Assembly (NCBI GenBank): GCA_035718275.1
Contig: DASTHI010000052.1
Coordinates: 5,950-69,949 of the forward strand
Length of the DNA: 64,000 nt
Source: Pseudolabrys sp035718275
Lineage (GTDB): Bacteria > Pseudomonadota > Alphaproteobacteria > Rhizobiales > Xanthobacteraceae
Direction of reading: 5' to 3'
Every line of letters begins with the position of its first letter. Positions within the stretch are counted from its first letter, which is position 1. The notes beneath the pieces were generated by a model. It searched no databases, was not told the origin of the DNA, and worked only from the letters and a program-made list of their open reading frames with translations. Of this stretch, positions 44,095 to 53,371 are shown piece after piece. The translations under genes and the position numbers were made by a program.

Positions 44095-46242
44095 ATGGTA
44101 CAAATCGTCATTCTCGACGATCGAGAGACGAATCGACGGATCTTCTCGAAACTTGCCGCCTCGATTGAACCCGACGTCGAGGTGGAGAGTTTCGGAAATC
44201 CGGCCGATCTACTCGCGTGGCTGCAGACGAACATACCCGATCTGATCGTCACGGATTTCAAGATGCCGACGATGGACGGAGCGGAGTTCATCTCGCGCTT
44301 TCGGGCGTTGCCACATTGCGGCGAAATTCCCGTCATCGTCATCACTGTCTATGAAGAGCGCGAATTTCGATTGCGGGCACTGGAGGCCGGAGCCACCGAC
44401 TTCCTCAACAGTCCGGTGGACCACCAGGAGTTCGTAACCCGCGCGCGCAATCTGTTGAAGCTTCGCAAGCAGCAGCTCCAGCTTGCAGCACGCGCCGACA
44501 ATCTCGCCCAGGAACTCGAAGATTCCGAACGCTCGCACGAAAAGGCCCTGCGGGATTCCAGCGAGCGCCTTGCGCAGGTCATCGACACCCTCCCTGCCTT
44601 GATCAGCGCCACGGATACCGAGGGACGCGTTTTGTTCATCAATGCCTATCTGGCTTCATTGGCAGGCATCGGCCCGAATGAAGCTGCGGGATGGGACTTA
44701 CGTCCGATATTCGGCGAAGACCATGCCGCAAGAAGCGAGGCCCTCGACCGCAAAGTCCTGGACACCCAGGCCCCTCTGCCAAGCTTCGAAGAGGAGATTA
44801 TCGACCACACCGGCGCCAAACGCGTGTTCCTGACGACGAAGACACCACTGCGCGACGGATCGAACGCCGTTGTCGGCGTGCTGACTTCCTCGCTCGATAT
44901 CACTGATCGCAAGCGGGCGGAAAATCACCTCTTCTATATGGCGCACCATGATGTGCTGACGAACCTCGCAAACCGCGCCCTGCTCTCCGATCGCCTTCGC
45001 CGCGAGATCGCGCGTACGCGGCGCGGCGACAGTCCGTTCGCGCTTCACCTCATCGACCTCGACGGCTTCAAGGACATCAACGACGGTCTCGGTCACCAGG
45101 TCGGCGACCAGTTCCTCGTCGAGGTCGGAAACCGGCTGCGCTCGGTCGTGCGCGACACCGACACGGTCGCACGGCTGGGCGGCGATGAATTCGCGGTGCT
45201 GCAAACGCGCGTCACGCGCAACGAAGACGCTGTCGACATGGCAAACCGCATCCTCGATGCGATCAACACACCGTGGTCGTACGCCGGCGAGCACGTTGCC
45301 CTCAGCGCCAGTATCGGCATCGCAGTTCACCCAGCGGATGGCAGCGACGTTCAGGAGCTGCTGCGCAACAGCGATCTCGCGATGTATCGCGCAAAGCATG
45401 ACGGCGGCAAGATGCTCCGATTTTATGCATCGGATATGGATCGTCGGGCGCGCGCCAGCCTGATCCTTGATTCCGATCTGCGTACGGCGATCGAAAAAGA
45501 GCAGTTCGTCCTGCATTACCAGCCGCAGATCGCATTAAGGAGCGGACGCGTCACGGGTGCGGAAGCCCTGCTGCGCTGGCAGCGGCCGGGCCATGGACTC
45601 ATCGGCCCGAGCGAATTCCTCGCCCGCGCAGAAGAGAATGGCTTGATCGTGCCGATCAACGAGTGGGCCCTGCGCGAAGCCTGTCGGCAGGCGAAGTTGT
45701 GGCAGCAGCGCGGACACCTGCCGATCCGTGTAGGCGTCAATCTCTCGTCGATACAGTTCTTCAAGCAGAACGTTCCGCTGATGGTGACGAAGGTGCTCGC
45801 CGAAACCGGACTCGATCCGTGGCTGCTCGACCTCGAGCTCACCGAAAGCATCGTCATGCACAACGCGGAAGCAGTCTCGAAGGATCTACAACAGCTGCGC
45901 GAGCTGGGCGTCGGGATCTCGATCGACGACTTCGGCACGCGCTATTCCACCCTCGCCTATGTCAAACATTTCCCGGTCGACCGGCTGAAGATCGACCAGT
46001 GCTTCGTGCGTGAGATCGCGACCAATCCGAGCGACGCCGCGATCGTGCGCGCAATCGTGAGTCTTGGTCACAGTCTCGATCTCAAGATCGTAGCCGAAGG
46101 GGTCGAGACCCTGCAGCAGACGACGCTATTGCGCGGAGAAGGCTGCGACGAGGTCCAGGGCTTCTATTTTGGTGGCCCCATGGTCGCCGACGAACTGCTC
46201 GCATTTGTCCGGGAAAACCGGGCACGAGCGCGGAGCGCGTGA
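44095..46242 (+). CDS. Response regulator with PAS, GGDEF and EAL domains (RpfG-like receiver)
   Basis: 715-residue cyclic-di-GMP enzyme under two-component control. An RpfG-like receiver (1-120) has phospho-acceptor Asp54 in IVTDFKMPTMDG; the usual KP lysine is replaced (FLNSPVDH). Then come a coiled linker (120-158), PAS (~157-275), a GGDEF domain with intact GGDEF at 362-366 and an RxxD inhibitory site at 353-356, and an EAL domain with EALLRW at 490-495, Asn549, Glu581/Glu584, DDFGTRYS at 611-618, Lys632 and Glu668/671. All catalytic residues for both synthesis and breakdown of c-di-GMP appear present. The hybrid kinase gene starts at or just after its stop, so it is the likely partner. 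Canonical RpfG instead carries HD-GYP. Confidence 0.9.
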   Translation: MVQIVILDDRETNRRIFSKLAASIEPDVEVESFGNPADLLAWLQTNIPDLIVTDFKMPTMDGAEFISRFRALPHCGEIPVIVITVYEEREFRLRALEAGATDFLNSPVDHQEFVTRARNLLKLRKQQLQLAARADNLAQELEDSERSHEKALRDSSERLAQVIDTLPALISATDTEGRVLFINAYLASLAGIGPNEAAGWDLRPIFGEDHAARSEALDRKVLDTQAPLPSFEEEIIDHTGAKRVFLTTKTPLRDGSNAVVGVLTSSLDITDRKRAENHLFYMAHHDVLTNLANRALLSDRLRREIARTRRGDSPFALHLIDLDGFKDINDGLGHQVGDQFLVEVGNRLRSVVRDTDTVARLGGDEFAVLQTRVTRNEDAVDMANRILDAINTPWSYAGEHVALSASIGIAVHPADGSDVQELLRNSDLAMYRAKHDGGKMLRFYASDMDRRARASLILDSDLRTAIEKEQFVLHYQPQIALRSGRVTGAEALLRWQRPGHGLIGPSEFLARAEENGLIVPINEWALREACRQAKLWQQRGHLPIRVGVNLSSIQFFKQNVPLMVTKVLAETGLDPWLLDLELTESIVMHNAEAVSKDLQQLRELGVGISIDDFGTRYSTLAYVKHFPVDRLKIDQCFVREIATNPSDAAIVRAIVSLGHSLDLKIVAEGVETLQQTTLLRGEGCDEVQGFYFGGPMVADELLAFVRENRARARSA

Positions 46243-46250
46243 GGCTTCCG

Positions 46251-48815
46251 ATGAGCACAGGCCCGCTTCGCACCCGTGCTCGGGGCTGGCCCGCCGACTT
46301 CAGCCCCCGGGCACTCGTCTCCTGGACCGCCCGGCGGCTGCGGAGCCGCTCCGATTCAGAGCATGAACTCACCGTCAACCGCCTGGCGCTCAGCGGTCTC
46401 GCCTTCACTTATCTCATTATTGCGTCGATGTTCGGCCGCACCGACGCGGAGGAAATGTTGCGCGAGCAGTCACCGGTCTTCGCGGCTTATGAAATTATCG
46501 CGATCCTTCTTTTCGCCCACCTCCTTTACCGGCCGGCGGAATCCGTGGCGCGGCGGCTCGTCGGCATGGTGTTCGATCTGGGCCTTTTCTCCTATGGGAT
46601 GCATGTGGGCGGAGAGACCTTCGCTCCGCTCTATCCGATCTACCTGTGGGTGATATTCGGAAACGGATTCCGGTTCGGAGTGCGGTATCTTTTCGCCGCG
46701 AGCGCAACAAGCGTTCTGTGCTTTGGTATCGTCATCTACATAACGCCGTTCTGGCAGACGCACGCCGGACTGGCGGCGGGGTTCACTGCCGGGCTTGTTC
46801 TGCTGCCGCTCTATGTTTCCACCCTGATCCGCAAGCTGTCGGAAGCCAAGCGCCAGGCGGAAGAAGCTAATCGCGCCAAGAGCGCCTTCCTTGCCAGCAT
46901 CAGCCACGAGTTTCGCACACCGCTCAATGCGATCATCGGTTTGAGCGATCTGCTCTGCAAGACGAAGCTCGATTCCGAGCAGGAAGAGATGTCGGAGACG
47001 ATCGGGAAGTCGGGCCGACAGCTTCTCGCGCTGATCAATTCTATTCTTGATTTTTCCCGCGCCGAAGCCGGGCAGATCGCGATCAAGGCGGCCGATTTCG
47101 ATCTGATAGCGGTGCTCGGCGAAGTCCGCAGCATTCTTGCGCATGAGGCGCAGCGCAAAGGCGTCCGCCTCGCAATTCACTGCACCTCGCGCACGCCCCA
47201 GCTGCTCGTCGGCGACGATCACCACCTGGAGGAAATGCTCACAAATCTTGCCGGCAACGCGGTCAAGTTCACCCACCGGGGTTTTGTCGCCATCGCGGTC
47301 GACGCGATCGCGCGGGACCGCGACATGGTGCGGCTGCGCTTTGAGGTGACGGACACTGGCATCGGCATCAGCAAGGATGCCCAGACGCGCATCTTCGAAC
47401 GCTTTACGCAGGCCGACGACACCATCATCGACCGGTTCGGCGGCACGGGACTGGGCCTTGCCATCGTGAAGCAGCTCGTCGACCTGCAGGGAGGAAACAT
47501 GGGAGTGGAAAGCGAGCCCGGCGAAGGCAGCACGTTCTGGTTCGAGCTCAGCTACGGGGTCCAGTCGCAAGACGGTGCGCAAGTCTATACGGCTCCGACG
47601 CCGGTTGTTCTCGCCGGTTGCGACAGCCAGACTCGGGCCTTGGTGAGCACCTGCGTTCCGATCGCGAAGGCTGTGGCGACGATGGACGAGGCGGCCGCGG
47701 CCCTGACCTCATTGCGGGAAGATGGCGTGCGCCGGCCGATCGCCATCGTTCATCACCGGGTCTGTCCGGATATGGGCGATGCGGCGCTTCAGCGCATTTT
47801 CGGGGCCAATGCCGGGTGTGCGCCCGCTCTTATCCTGCTCACCGACGACGCCGCAGAAGGATTGCCGGAGGCGGCCGTGCGCGGCCGCTTCGTGACCGTG
47901 CTTACGGTTCCCTTCGATCAGGCGCAGCTTGCCAGTGCGCTTCGAATCGCCCGCGGCAACAACGAAGCGGCTCAGGTCGCGCATCGCGGGGCGCCCGTCA
48001 CTCCAGCGAAACCGCTCTCCATTCTCGTGGCAGAGGACAAGCGCACCAATCAGATCGTCATCTCCAAGATCCTCGAACGCGCGGGTCATCGGATCACGAT
48101 TGTCGAAAATGGCGAAGCCGCGCTCGATATGCTGGAAGTGCAGGAGTTCGACCTCGTCCTCATGGACGTCAACATGCCCGTGATGAACGGCATCGAGGCG
48201 ACGAAGCTGTATCGCTTCGCCTCTCTCGACCGGCCGCGCATTCCGATCATCGCACTCACTGCAGACGCTACCGAAGAGATTGCACGCCGCTGCGAGGATG
48301 CCGGCATGGACGGATGCGTGACGAAACCGATTGAGCCCAACACGCTCCTCCAGCTTATCGACAATGTCGTCCAAAACGCTGAAAACGCTCGAGATATGGA
48401 GCGCGACCCCCGCGATTCTGCGCGTCCAGTCGCTGCATCTGCGCGCCCACGCGCCGCCATGAGCGAGCCGATCGATCCGCACACGCTCGAGGCGCTTGAA
48501 GGCCTCGGGGGGAGCGAATTCGTCGACGAGCTTGCGACGCAGTTCATGCGCGATGCGGCCGATACGCTCGACAGCCTCGCGGAGGCATGCCGGACCGACA
48601 ATATCGGCGCTTTCCGCGAACAGCTGCACGCGCTCCGCAGCGCCGCGGCCAATATCGGTGCGCGCGCCATCTACGACATGTGCCTGGGCTGGCGGCAGAT
48701 CGGTCCGGAAGACTTTGCCGTTCGCGGCGAAGCGCATCTCGCAAAGCTGCACGAGGAATTCGAACGGGTGCGCGGCGCCTTGCGCAAGCGCATCTCAGAC
48801 CGCAACGCCGCCTAA
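46251..48815 (+). CDS. RpfC-like membrane hybrid sensor histidine kinase with receiver and HPt domains
   Basis: 854 residues from ATG 46251 (GAGG 6 bases upstream); GTG 46239 overlapping the preceding stop is an alternative. The N-terminal sensor (~42-190) has five to six membrane helices and no large periplasmic domain. HisKA has His219 in SISHEFRTPLNAIIGLSDLL; the HATPase has NLAGNAVKFT, DTGIGIS and GGTGLGLAIV. A degenerate receiver-like stretch (~446-565) follows, then a receiver with Asp639 in LVLMDVNMP and KP at ~692, and a C-terminal HPt domain with His793 in HALRSAAANIGA. This is the RpfC layout. It probably senses a lipid signal made by the convergent RpfF-like enzyme and phosphorylates the GGDEF-EAL regulator. 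Confidence 0.9.
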   Translation: MSTGPLRTRARGWPADFSPRALVSWTARRLRSRSDSEHELTVNRLALSGLAFTYLIIASMFGRTDAEEMLREQSPVFAAYEIIAILLFAHLLYRPAESVARRLVGMVFDLGLFSYGMHVGGETFAPLYPIYLWVIFGNGFRFGVRYLFAASATSVLCFGIVIYITPFWQTHAGLAAGFTAGLVLLPLYVSTLIRKLSEAKRQAEEANRAKSAFLASISHEFRTPLNAIIGLSDLLCKTKLDSEQEEMSETIGKSGRQLLALINSILDFSRAEAGQIAIKAADFDLIAVLGEVRSILAHEAQRKGVRLAIHCTSRTPQLLVGDDHHLEEMLTNLAGNAVKFTHRGFVAIAVDAIARDRDMVRLRFEVTDTGIGISKDAQTRIFERFTQADDTIIDRFGGTGLGLAIVKQLVDLQGGNMGVESEPGEGSTFWFELSYGVQSQDGAQVYTAPTPVVLAGCDSQTRALVSTCVPIAKAVATMDEAAAALTSLREDGVRRPIAIVHHRVCPDMGDAALQRIFGANAGCAPALILLTDDAAEGLPEAAVRGRFVTVLTVPFDQAQLASALRIARGNNEAAQVAHRGAPVTPAKPLSILVAEDKRTNQIVISKILERAGHRITIVENGEAALDMLEVQEFDLVLMDVNMPVMNGIEATKLYRFASLDRPRIPIIALTADATEEIARRCEDAGMDGCVTKPIEPNTLLQLIDNVVQNAENARDMERDPRDSARPVAASARPRAAMSEPIDPHTLEALEGLGGSEFVDELATQFMRDAADTLDSLAEACRTDNIGAFREQLHALRSAAANIGARAIYDMCLGWRQIGPEDFAVRGEAHLAKLHEEFERVRGALRKRISDRNAA

Positions 48816-48875
48816 CTCCTTGCAGCGTCGTGATCCGATGATCGGGCCGGCGGGAAACACGCCGGCCAGCTTATC

Positions 48876-49946
48876 TCAAACCCGAACGTCGCCTCGCAAG
48901 TCGCGGATCTCGTTGCAAAATTGTCCCGGAACGCGCCGGACCCGGCGCAGCTGTGCAGCCGCGAGGCGCTCCATATTGCGCAAATCGGCATCCTGCAGCC
49001 GCATGGCGTGCTCGGCCCAGATATCGGTGACGTCACGAAGCTCCTCATACGAGAGCGGATCGACGCGCAAGCCCACCTCGCGAACGCGCCGGTGAACGGC
49101 GTGATGCCGGCGGTTCTGCGCGATGTAGTCGTGCACCGCCTCGGCGCCCTGCCCGTCCTCGGCCAGCACATCGACAAGTCCGAGGTCGTACAGCTCGGAG
49201 GCGCTGTAAAGCTTTCCGCCAAGGATCATCTTGTGGGCGCGGATTGCGTCGAGCTTGCGTGACAGAAAGCTGAATGCACCCATCCCGGGAAACAGGTTGA
49301 AGAGGATCTCGGGCAGGCCGAATTTCGCGCTTTTTTCCGCGATCAGGACATTGAACGAGAGCGCGCCTTCGAAGCCGCCGCCCAGCGCATCACCTTCGAC
49401 GAGCGCGATGGTGATGACAGGCAGATGGAAGCCGACCGTCATGTGATAGGCAACGTCGACGCAGTCATGCGCGTAGGCGCGCAGCGCATCGATATTTCGC
49501 GCGCGAATACTCTTGATGAAGAAATTGAGGTCGCCACCGAGATTGTAGATGCCGGGAATGCGCGAGCCGCCGACGAAATATTTCACCGGCGCAGCTTCGC
49601 CAGGTTGCAGGCAGGCAAATTGCCGCTGCAGCAGGCGGCGCATCGCAATCAGTTCGCGAAGCAGCGTTGGCGTAAAGCTCGGCGGCCCCTCTGGCCGCAT
49701 AAAGCACCAGATTGCTTCGTCGTGAGGGCTGAAAGTCAACTCAAGTTCGTTGAACGCCGCGTTCGCCAGCGCGATACCAAAGTTGACACGGGACCGCTCC
49801 GGAGAGCGCTGCTCGCCAAAAGGCACAGGATTCGTGTGGGATGACCAGAGCTCGAGCTGAGTTGGAATTTTGATCTCTGTCGTCCGGCCCAGTCGCCCAA
49901 GCGGGGTGACATTGACCCGGCTGACCGCCGCACGCGATACCGACAC
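48876..49946 (-). CDS. rpfF: RpfF-like DSF synthase (crotonase-family acyl-ACP dehydratase/thioesterase)
   Basis: Crotonase-fold protein, 356 residues from GTG 49946 (GGGGA upstream); the frame is open further upstream without homology. RpfF features are strong: PGIYNLGGDLNFFIKSIRAR, ITIALVEGDALGGGFEGALS and GLPEILFNLFPGMGAFSFLS. Glu193 and Glu213, 20 residues apart, match the spacing of the two catalytic glutamates of Xanthomonas RpfF (141 and 161). RpfF makes cis-2-unsaturated fatty-acid signals from acyl-ACP. The ~45-residue N-terminal extension is longer than in Xanthomonas. The gene converges on the RpfC-like kinase gene with a 60-base gap. Confidence 0.88.
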   Translation of the reverse strand: MSVSRAAVSRVNVTPLGRLGRTTEIKIPTQLELWSSHTNPVPFGEQRSPERSRVNFGIALANAAFNELELTFSPHDEAIWCFMRPEGPPSFTPTLLRELIAMRRLLQRQFACLQPGEAAPVKYFVGGSRIPGIYNLGGDLNFFIKSIRARNIDALRAYAHDCVDVAYHMTVGFHLPVITIALVEGDALGGGFEGALSFNVLIAEKSAKFGLPEILFNLFPGMGAFSFLSRKLDAIRAHKMILGGKLYSASELYDLGLVDVLAEDGQGAEAVHDYIAQNRRHHAVHRRVREVGLRVDPLSYEELRDVTDIWAEHAMRLQDADLRNMERLAAAQLRRVRRVPGQFCNEIRDLRGDVRV

Positions 49947-50011
49947 TACCCCGTCCCCCAAAGCACCTGCGGCGAAAATTAAAAAAGCCGCACCCGCCGT
50001 GTTTTGTGACT

Positions 50012-50026
50012 TTAATGAAAAATTAA
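50012..50026. promoter_or_regulatory. AT-rich dyad between rpfF-like and DUF898 genes
   Basis: TTAAT-GAAAA-ATTAA inverted repeat in an otherwise GC-rich divergent spacer, 66 bases before the rpfF GTG and about 105 before the DUF898 ATG. Likely part of the promoter region for rpfF. Confidence 0.35.
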
Positions 50027-50132
50027 CCCTCGCGACACCCGTTGTTGTTGCAATGGTTAATCCGCCACGCGTGCAATTGCGGGAGACGAACGACATTGCC
50101 TCCGGGCCGTGTTGTCATTATCCCTGCTGATC

Positions 50133-51395
50133 ATGACCAGCCTCGAAGCGGGCGGGATCGCAATGGGCGGCGGCGTGCGATTCCTGGGCGAGCGCCGGTC
50201 CTATTGGCGGCTGCTTATCAAGGGCGCGCTGCTGCTGATGTTCACGCTCGGCATCTACCGCTTCTGGCTCGCGACCGACATCCGGCGCTTTTTCTGGTCC
50301 AACACCGAAATCGCCGGCGAGCCGCTCGAATATTCCGGCACGGCTCTGGAGTTGCTGCTCGGCTTTCTCATTGCCATTGCCATTCTCGTTCCCGTCTATG
50401 CCGGGATCTTTCTGGCGGCTCTCGATCTCGGCGTGATCGGAAAGCTGTCCGGTGTGATCGGCTTTGCCGCGCTTGGATTTCTGGGCCAATACGCGATCTA
50501 CCGGGCCCGGCGTTATCGCCTGACCCGCACGATCTATCGCGGGCTGCGCTTCCACCAGCAGGGATCGGCATCGGTCTACGCCATTCGCGCTGTCCTCTGG
50601 TGGCTGCTCACGGCGCTGACACTTGGCCTTGCCTACCCGTTCCAGCTTGCAAGCCTCGAGCGCTACAAGATGCGCAACACCTTCTTCGGCGATCTCGCCG
50701 GCCACTTCGCCGGCTCGGGTTCGCGGCTTTTCTTGCGAGGCCTTCTGATGTGGCTGTTGGTGTTCGCCCCACTCATCATCGCCGGCTTGACCGTGTTCGG
50801 CGCCATCGACTGGACCGCCCTCACGGAGGCTCTGGCACAGGGCGGCGATGATGCGATGAGCAGAATCGAAGGAAGCAATCCGGGATTTGCCGCCGCGATC
50901 GCATTCGCGATGCTCATGGCAAGCATCAGCGTCGGCATGGCCGGCCTGCTCTATCCGGCGTTTCAGGCGCTTGTGTTGCGATGGTGGTTGTCCGGACTGC
51001 GCTTCGGGGCAATCGAGGTTCGCTCGCATCTGCGGCTACGCGATGTGTATGCCGCCTATGCGCGGTTTATCGGCTACGCGATCCTCTTCACAATCATTTT
51101 GGGGATCGGCAGCGCTGTCGTTTTCGGTCTTCTCGCCGCGATTGGCGCTGCTAGGGCTGACGGAGCTGCGGGCGAGATCCTCGCCACCTTGGCCCTGCTG
51201 GTCGGCTACGTGGTCGCGGCCCTCGGCTATTCCACAATCTATCGCGCCACCGTGATGTTTTCGCTCTGGCAGCTCGGGGTGGAGTCGCTGAAGCTCTCCG
51301 ACGTCGCGTTGCTCGATGACGTCAAGGCGAGAGGATTACCCAGCTCGGCCGTCGGCGAAGGTCTTGCCGACGCTCTCAATGTGGGCGGCTATTGA
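50133..51395 (+). CDS. YjgN family membrane protein (DUF898)
   Basis: 420-residue polytopic inner-membrane protein with about eight to ten helices and the DUF898 repeats: FLGERRSYWRLLIKGALLLM, LGIYRFWLATDIRRFFWSNT, RRYRLTRTIYRGLRF and TLGLAYPFQLASLERYKMRN. ATG 50133 is used; ATG 50163 is possible. Function unknown. Its stop overlaps the start of the M48 peptidase gene (TGATG). Confidence 0.85.
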   Translation: MTSLEAGGIAMGGGVRFLGERRSYWRLLIKGALLLMFTLGIYRFWLATDIRRFFWSNTEIAGEPLEYSGTALELLLGFLIAIAILVPVYAGIFLAALDLGVIGKLSGVIGFAALGFLGQYAIYRARRYRLTRTIYRGLRFHQQGSASVYAIRAVLWWLLTALTLGLAYPFQLASLERYKMRNTFFGDLAGHFAGSGSRLFLRGLLMWLLVFAPLIIAGLTVFGAIDWTALTEALAQGGDDAMSRIEGSNPGFAAAIAFAMLMASISVGMAGLLYPAFQALVLRWWLSGLRFGAIEVRSHLRLRDVYAAYARFIGYAILFTIILGIGSAVVFGLLAAIGAARADGAAGEILATLALLVGYVVAALGYSTIYRATVMFSLWQLGVESLKLSDVALLDDVKARGLPSSAVGEGLADALNVGGY

Positions 51396-52507
51396 TGAAT
51401 GCTGGGGCATCCGGCGAGGCCCTCTATTTTGACGGCGTGACCAGCGCGCGCCATGACGTGCGTGTCGAGCTTGGCGACACGAGCCTGCAGATCTTCGGCC
51501 GTGACGGCAGCCTCATGTCGGAGTGGCCCTACCCCGAGGTTGAGGAGCTTGCCGCGTCCGAGGCGATCCTGCGCATCGGCCGGCGCGGCAGCACCCGCCT
51601 TGAGCGGCTGGAAATCCATGATCCGGTATTCGCGGAACAAATCGATCTGCGCAGCGCACTTGTCGACCGCACCGGAATCATTCACCGCCGCGCCCGCATG
51701 AGTGTGATTGCCTGGACGCTGGGCGCCACGATTTCCCTGGTGCTCGTGGCTTGGCTTGGGATCCCGGCGATTGCCACACGGCTGACGCCGCTCGTTCCCC
51801 CGGGTATCGAACGCAGGCTTGGCGAGGCGGTTGATGTCCAGATCCGCGGCATGCTCGACAATGGCCAGGCCGGCGCGGACTTCGATTGCGGGAAGACTTC
51901 GACGGGCGCGCGTGGGCGCGTCGCCCTCGACAAAATCGTCAGGCGGCTCGAGGCGGCCGCGGCGCTGCCATTTCCCTTGCGCGCCGAAGTCGTGCGCCGC
52001 GAGGAGGCAAATGCCGTCGCGTTGCCCGGTGGGCGGATCTACGTTTTCCAGGGGCTGATCGACAAAGCGGATACGGCAGACGAGGTGGCGGGCGTCATCG
52101 CGCACGAAATCGGCCATGTTGCCAATCGGGATGGAACCAGGGCGGTACTCCAGGGCGCCGGGCTGTCGTTTCTCTTCGGCATGCTGCTCGGCGACTTTGT
52201 CGGCGGCGGCGCCGTTGTGCTCGCCGCCAGAACTCTGCTGCAGTTGAGCTACACGCGCGAAGCGGAAACCGCAGCGGATGCCTACGGGGCCGGGCTTATG
52301 AACGCGGCGGGAGGCGATGCGCGCGCGCTCGCCGTCATGCTTGAGAAAATCGGCGGCGCCACGGAGCCGGGAATGAAAATCCTGTTGAATCATCCGGAAA
52401 CCGCGGCACGCGTCGCGGCAATCAATAAACTCGCTTTGGCGCGCAAGGCCTCACCCTTCCTTGATGCGGAGGACTGGGTAGCGCTAAAGAAAATCTGCGC
52501 GGGATGA
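51395..52507 (+). CDS. M48 family metallopeptidase
   Basis: 370 residues. An N-terminal domain of ~90 residues, a membrane helix around 102-125 (MSVIAWTLGATISLVLVAWL), then a zinc protease domain with HEIGH at 237-241 and the third ligand in TREAETAADAYGAG. HtpX/Oma1-like membrane-bound proteases do quality control of membrane proteins. Coupled to the DUF898 gene before and 6 bases from the DUF1499 gene after. Confidence 0.9.
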   Translation: MNAGASGEALYFDGVTSARHDVRVELGDTSLQIFGRDGSLMSEWPYPEVEELAASEAILRIGRRGSTRLERLEIHDPVFAEQIDLRSALVDRTGIIHRRARMSVIAWTLGATISLVLVAWLGIPAIATRLTPLVPPGIERRLGEAVDVQIRGMLDNGQAGADFDCGKTSTGARGRVALDKIVRRLEAAAALPFPLRAEVVRREEANAVALPGGRIYVFQGLIDKADTADEVAGVIAHEIGHVANRDGTRAVLQGAGLSFLFGMLLGDFVGGGAVVLAARTLLQLSYTREAETAADAYGAGLMNAAGGDARALAVMLEKIGGATEPGMKILLNHPETAARVAAINKLALARKASPFLDAEDWVALKKICAG

Positions 52508-52513
52508 GAACTG

Positions 52514-53371
52514 ATGGTGCGGCGTCCATTCTATGAAGTTCCGATATCGAGAACGGCCGTGTGGTCGTCTCATCTGGCCTTCTTCGCCCTTTTGGTCGCG
52601 GCGATGTCCATCCTCGTCGTGCGATCGAATCTCCTGGAGATCGGACCAGCACTCACGACGTTCGGCGCCGCGCTCGTGTTCGCCGGTCTCGCGATTCTCC
52701 TCGCCTTCGCGGCGTTCGTTGTCATCTGGAGGCAAGGTTCCTCCGGTCTCGGGCGCGCGCTGATCGGACTGTTCCTGGGACTGGCGCTGCTTGCCTATCC
52801 GGCCTATCTCGGCGTGCGCGCCTATCGCCTTCCGGCGATAGCGGATGTAACGACGGATCCGGTGAACCCGCCGCGCTTCGACAGCCTCGCGCGCCAACGC
52901 CCACCCGACCGCATCGACTATCCGGGACAAAGCGTCGCCGCCCTGCAGCGCGCCGCCTATCCCGACATCGCCCCGCTCGAGCTCGACGTTCCCTCGCGAG
53001 CCGTCTATGACGCGGCGCTTGCGCTCGTCACCAAGCGCAAATGGTCGATCAGCGAGGCAAGAGCGCCCACGCTTGCGCGCCGCGACGGCGTGATTGAAGC
53101 CGTCGTGCGCTCGCCGATCATGGGATTTCGCGACGACGTCGTGATCCGCGTCGCGCCGATCGGCCAGGGTGCACGCGTGGACGTGCGATCGGCTTCGCGG
53201 ATTGGCACGCATGATCTCGGCGCCAACGCCTCGCGCATCAGGAGCCTGCTCGAGGACCTCGATGACGTGGTGAGCGCGTTGCCCGAGCCGCGCGCCCTGC
53301 CCCCGCCCAGAACTCCGGCGCAGCAGAAAGGCCAGCGCCCGCCGGAGAAACGTCAGCCGGCCAGGCGGTAG
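52514..53371 (+). CDS. DUF1499 domain-containing membrane protein
   Basis: 285 residues: three to four N-terminal membrane helices (~18-110), then a soluble DUF1499 domain with DYPGQSVAALQRAAYPDIAP, VIEAVVRSPIMGFRDDVVIR and VDVRSASRIGTHDLGANASR. The tail is proline-rich and basic. Function unknown. The gene overlaps the end of the convergent MBL-fold gene by 19 bases. Confidence 0.87.
   Translation: MVRRPFYEVPISRTAVWSSHLAFFALLVAAMSILVVRSNLLEIGPALTTFGAALVFAGLAILLAFAAFVVIWRQGSSGLGRALIGLFLGLALLAYPAYLGVRAYRLPAIADVTTDPVNPPRFDSLARQRPPDRIDYPGQSVAALQRAAYPDIAPLELDVPSRAVYDAALALVTKRKWSISEARAPTLARRDGVIEAVVRSPIMGFRDDVVIRVAPIGQGARVDVRSASRIGTHDLGANASRIRSLLEDLDDVVSALPEPRALPPPRTPAQQKGQRPPEKRQPARR

Noticed and set aside
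46470..47582. 370-codon minus-strand open frame over the hybrid kinase gene
   Set aside because: The plus strand carries unambiguous HisKA/HATPase motifs; the antisense frame is compositional.
48876..49946. Ordinary enoyl-CoA hydratase annotation for the crotonase gene
   Set aside because: The NLFPGMGA, PGIYNLGGDL and ALGGGFEGAL segments and the 20-residue spacing of the two glutamates fit RpfF, and the kinase/regulator neighbours support it.
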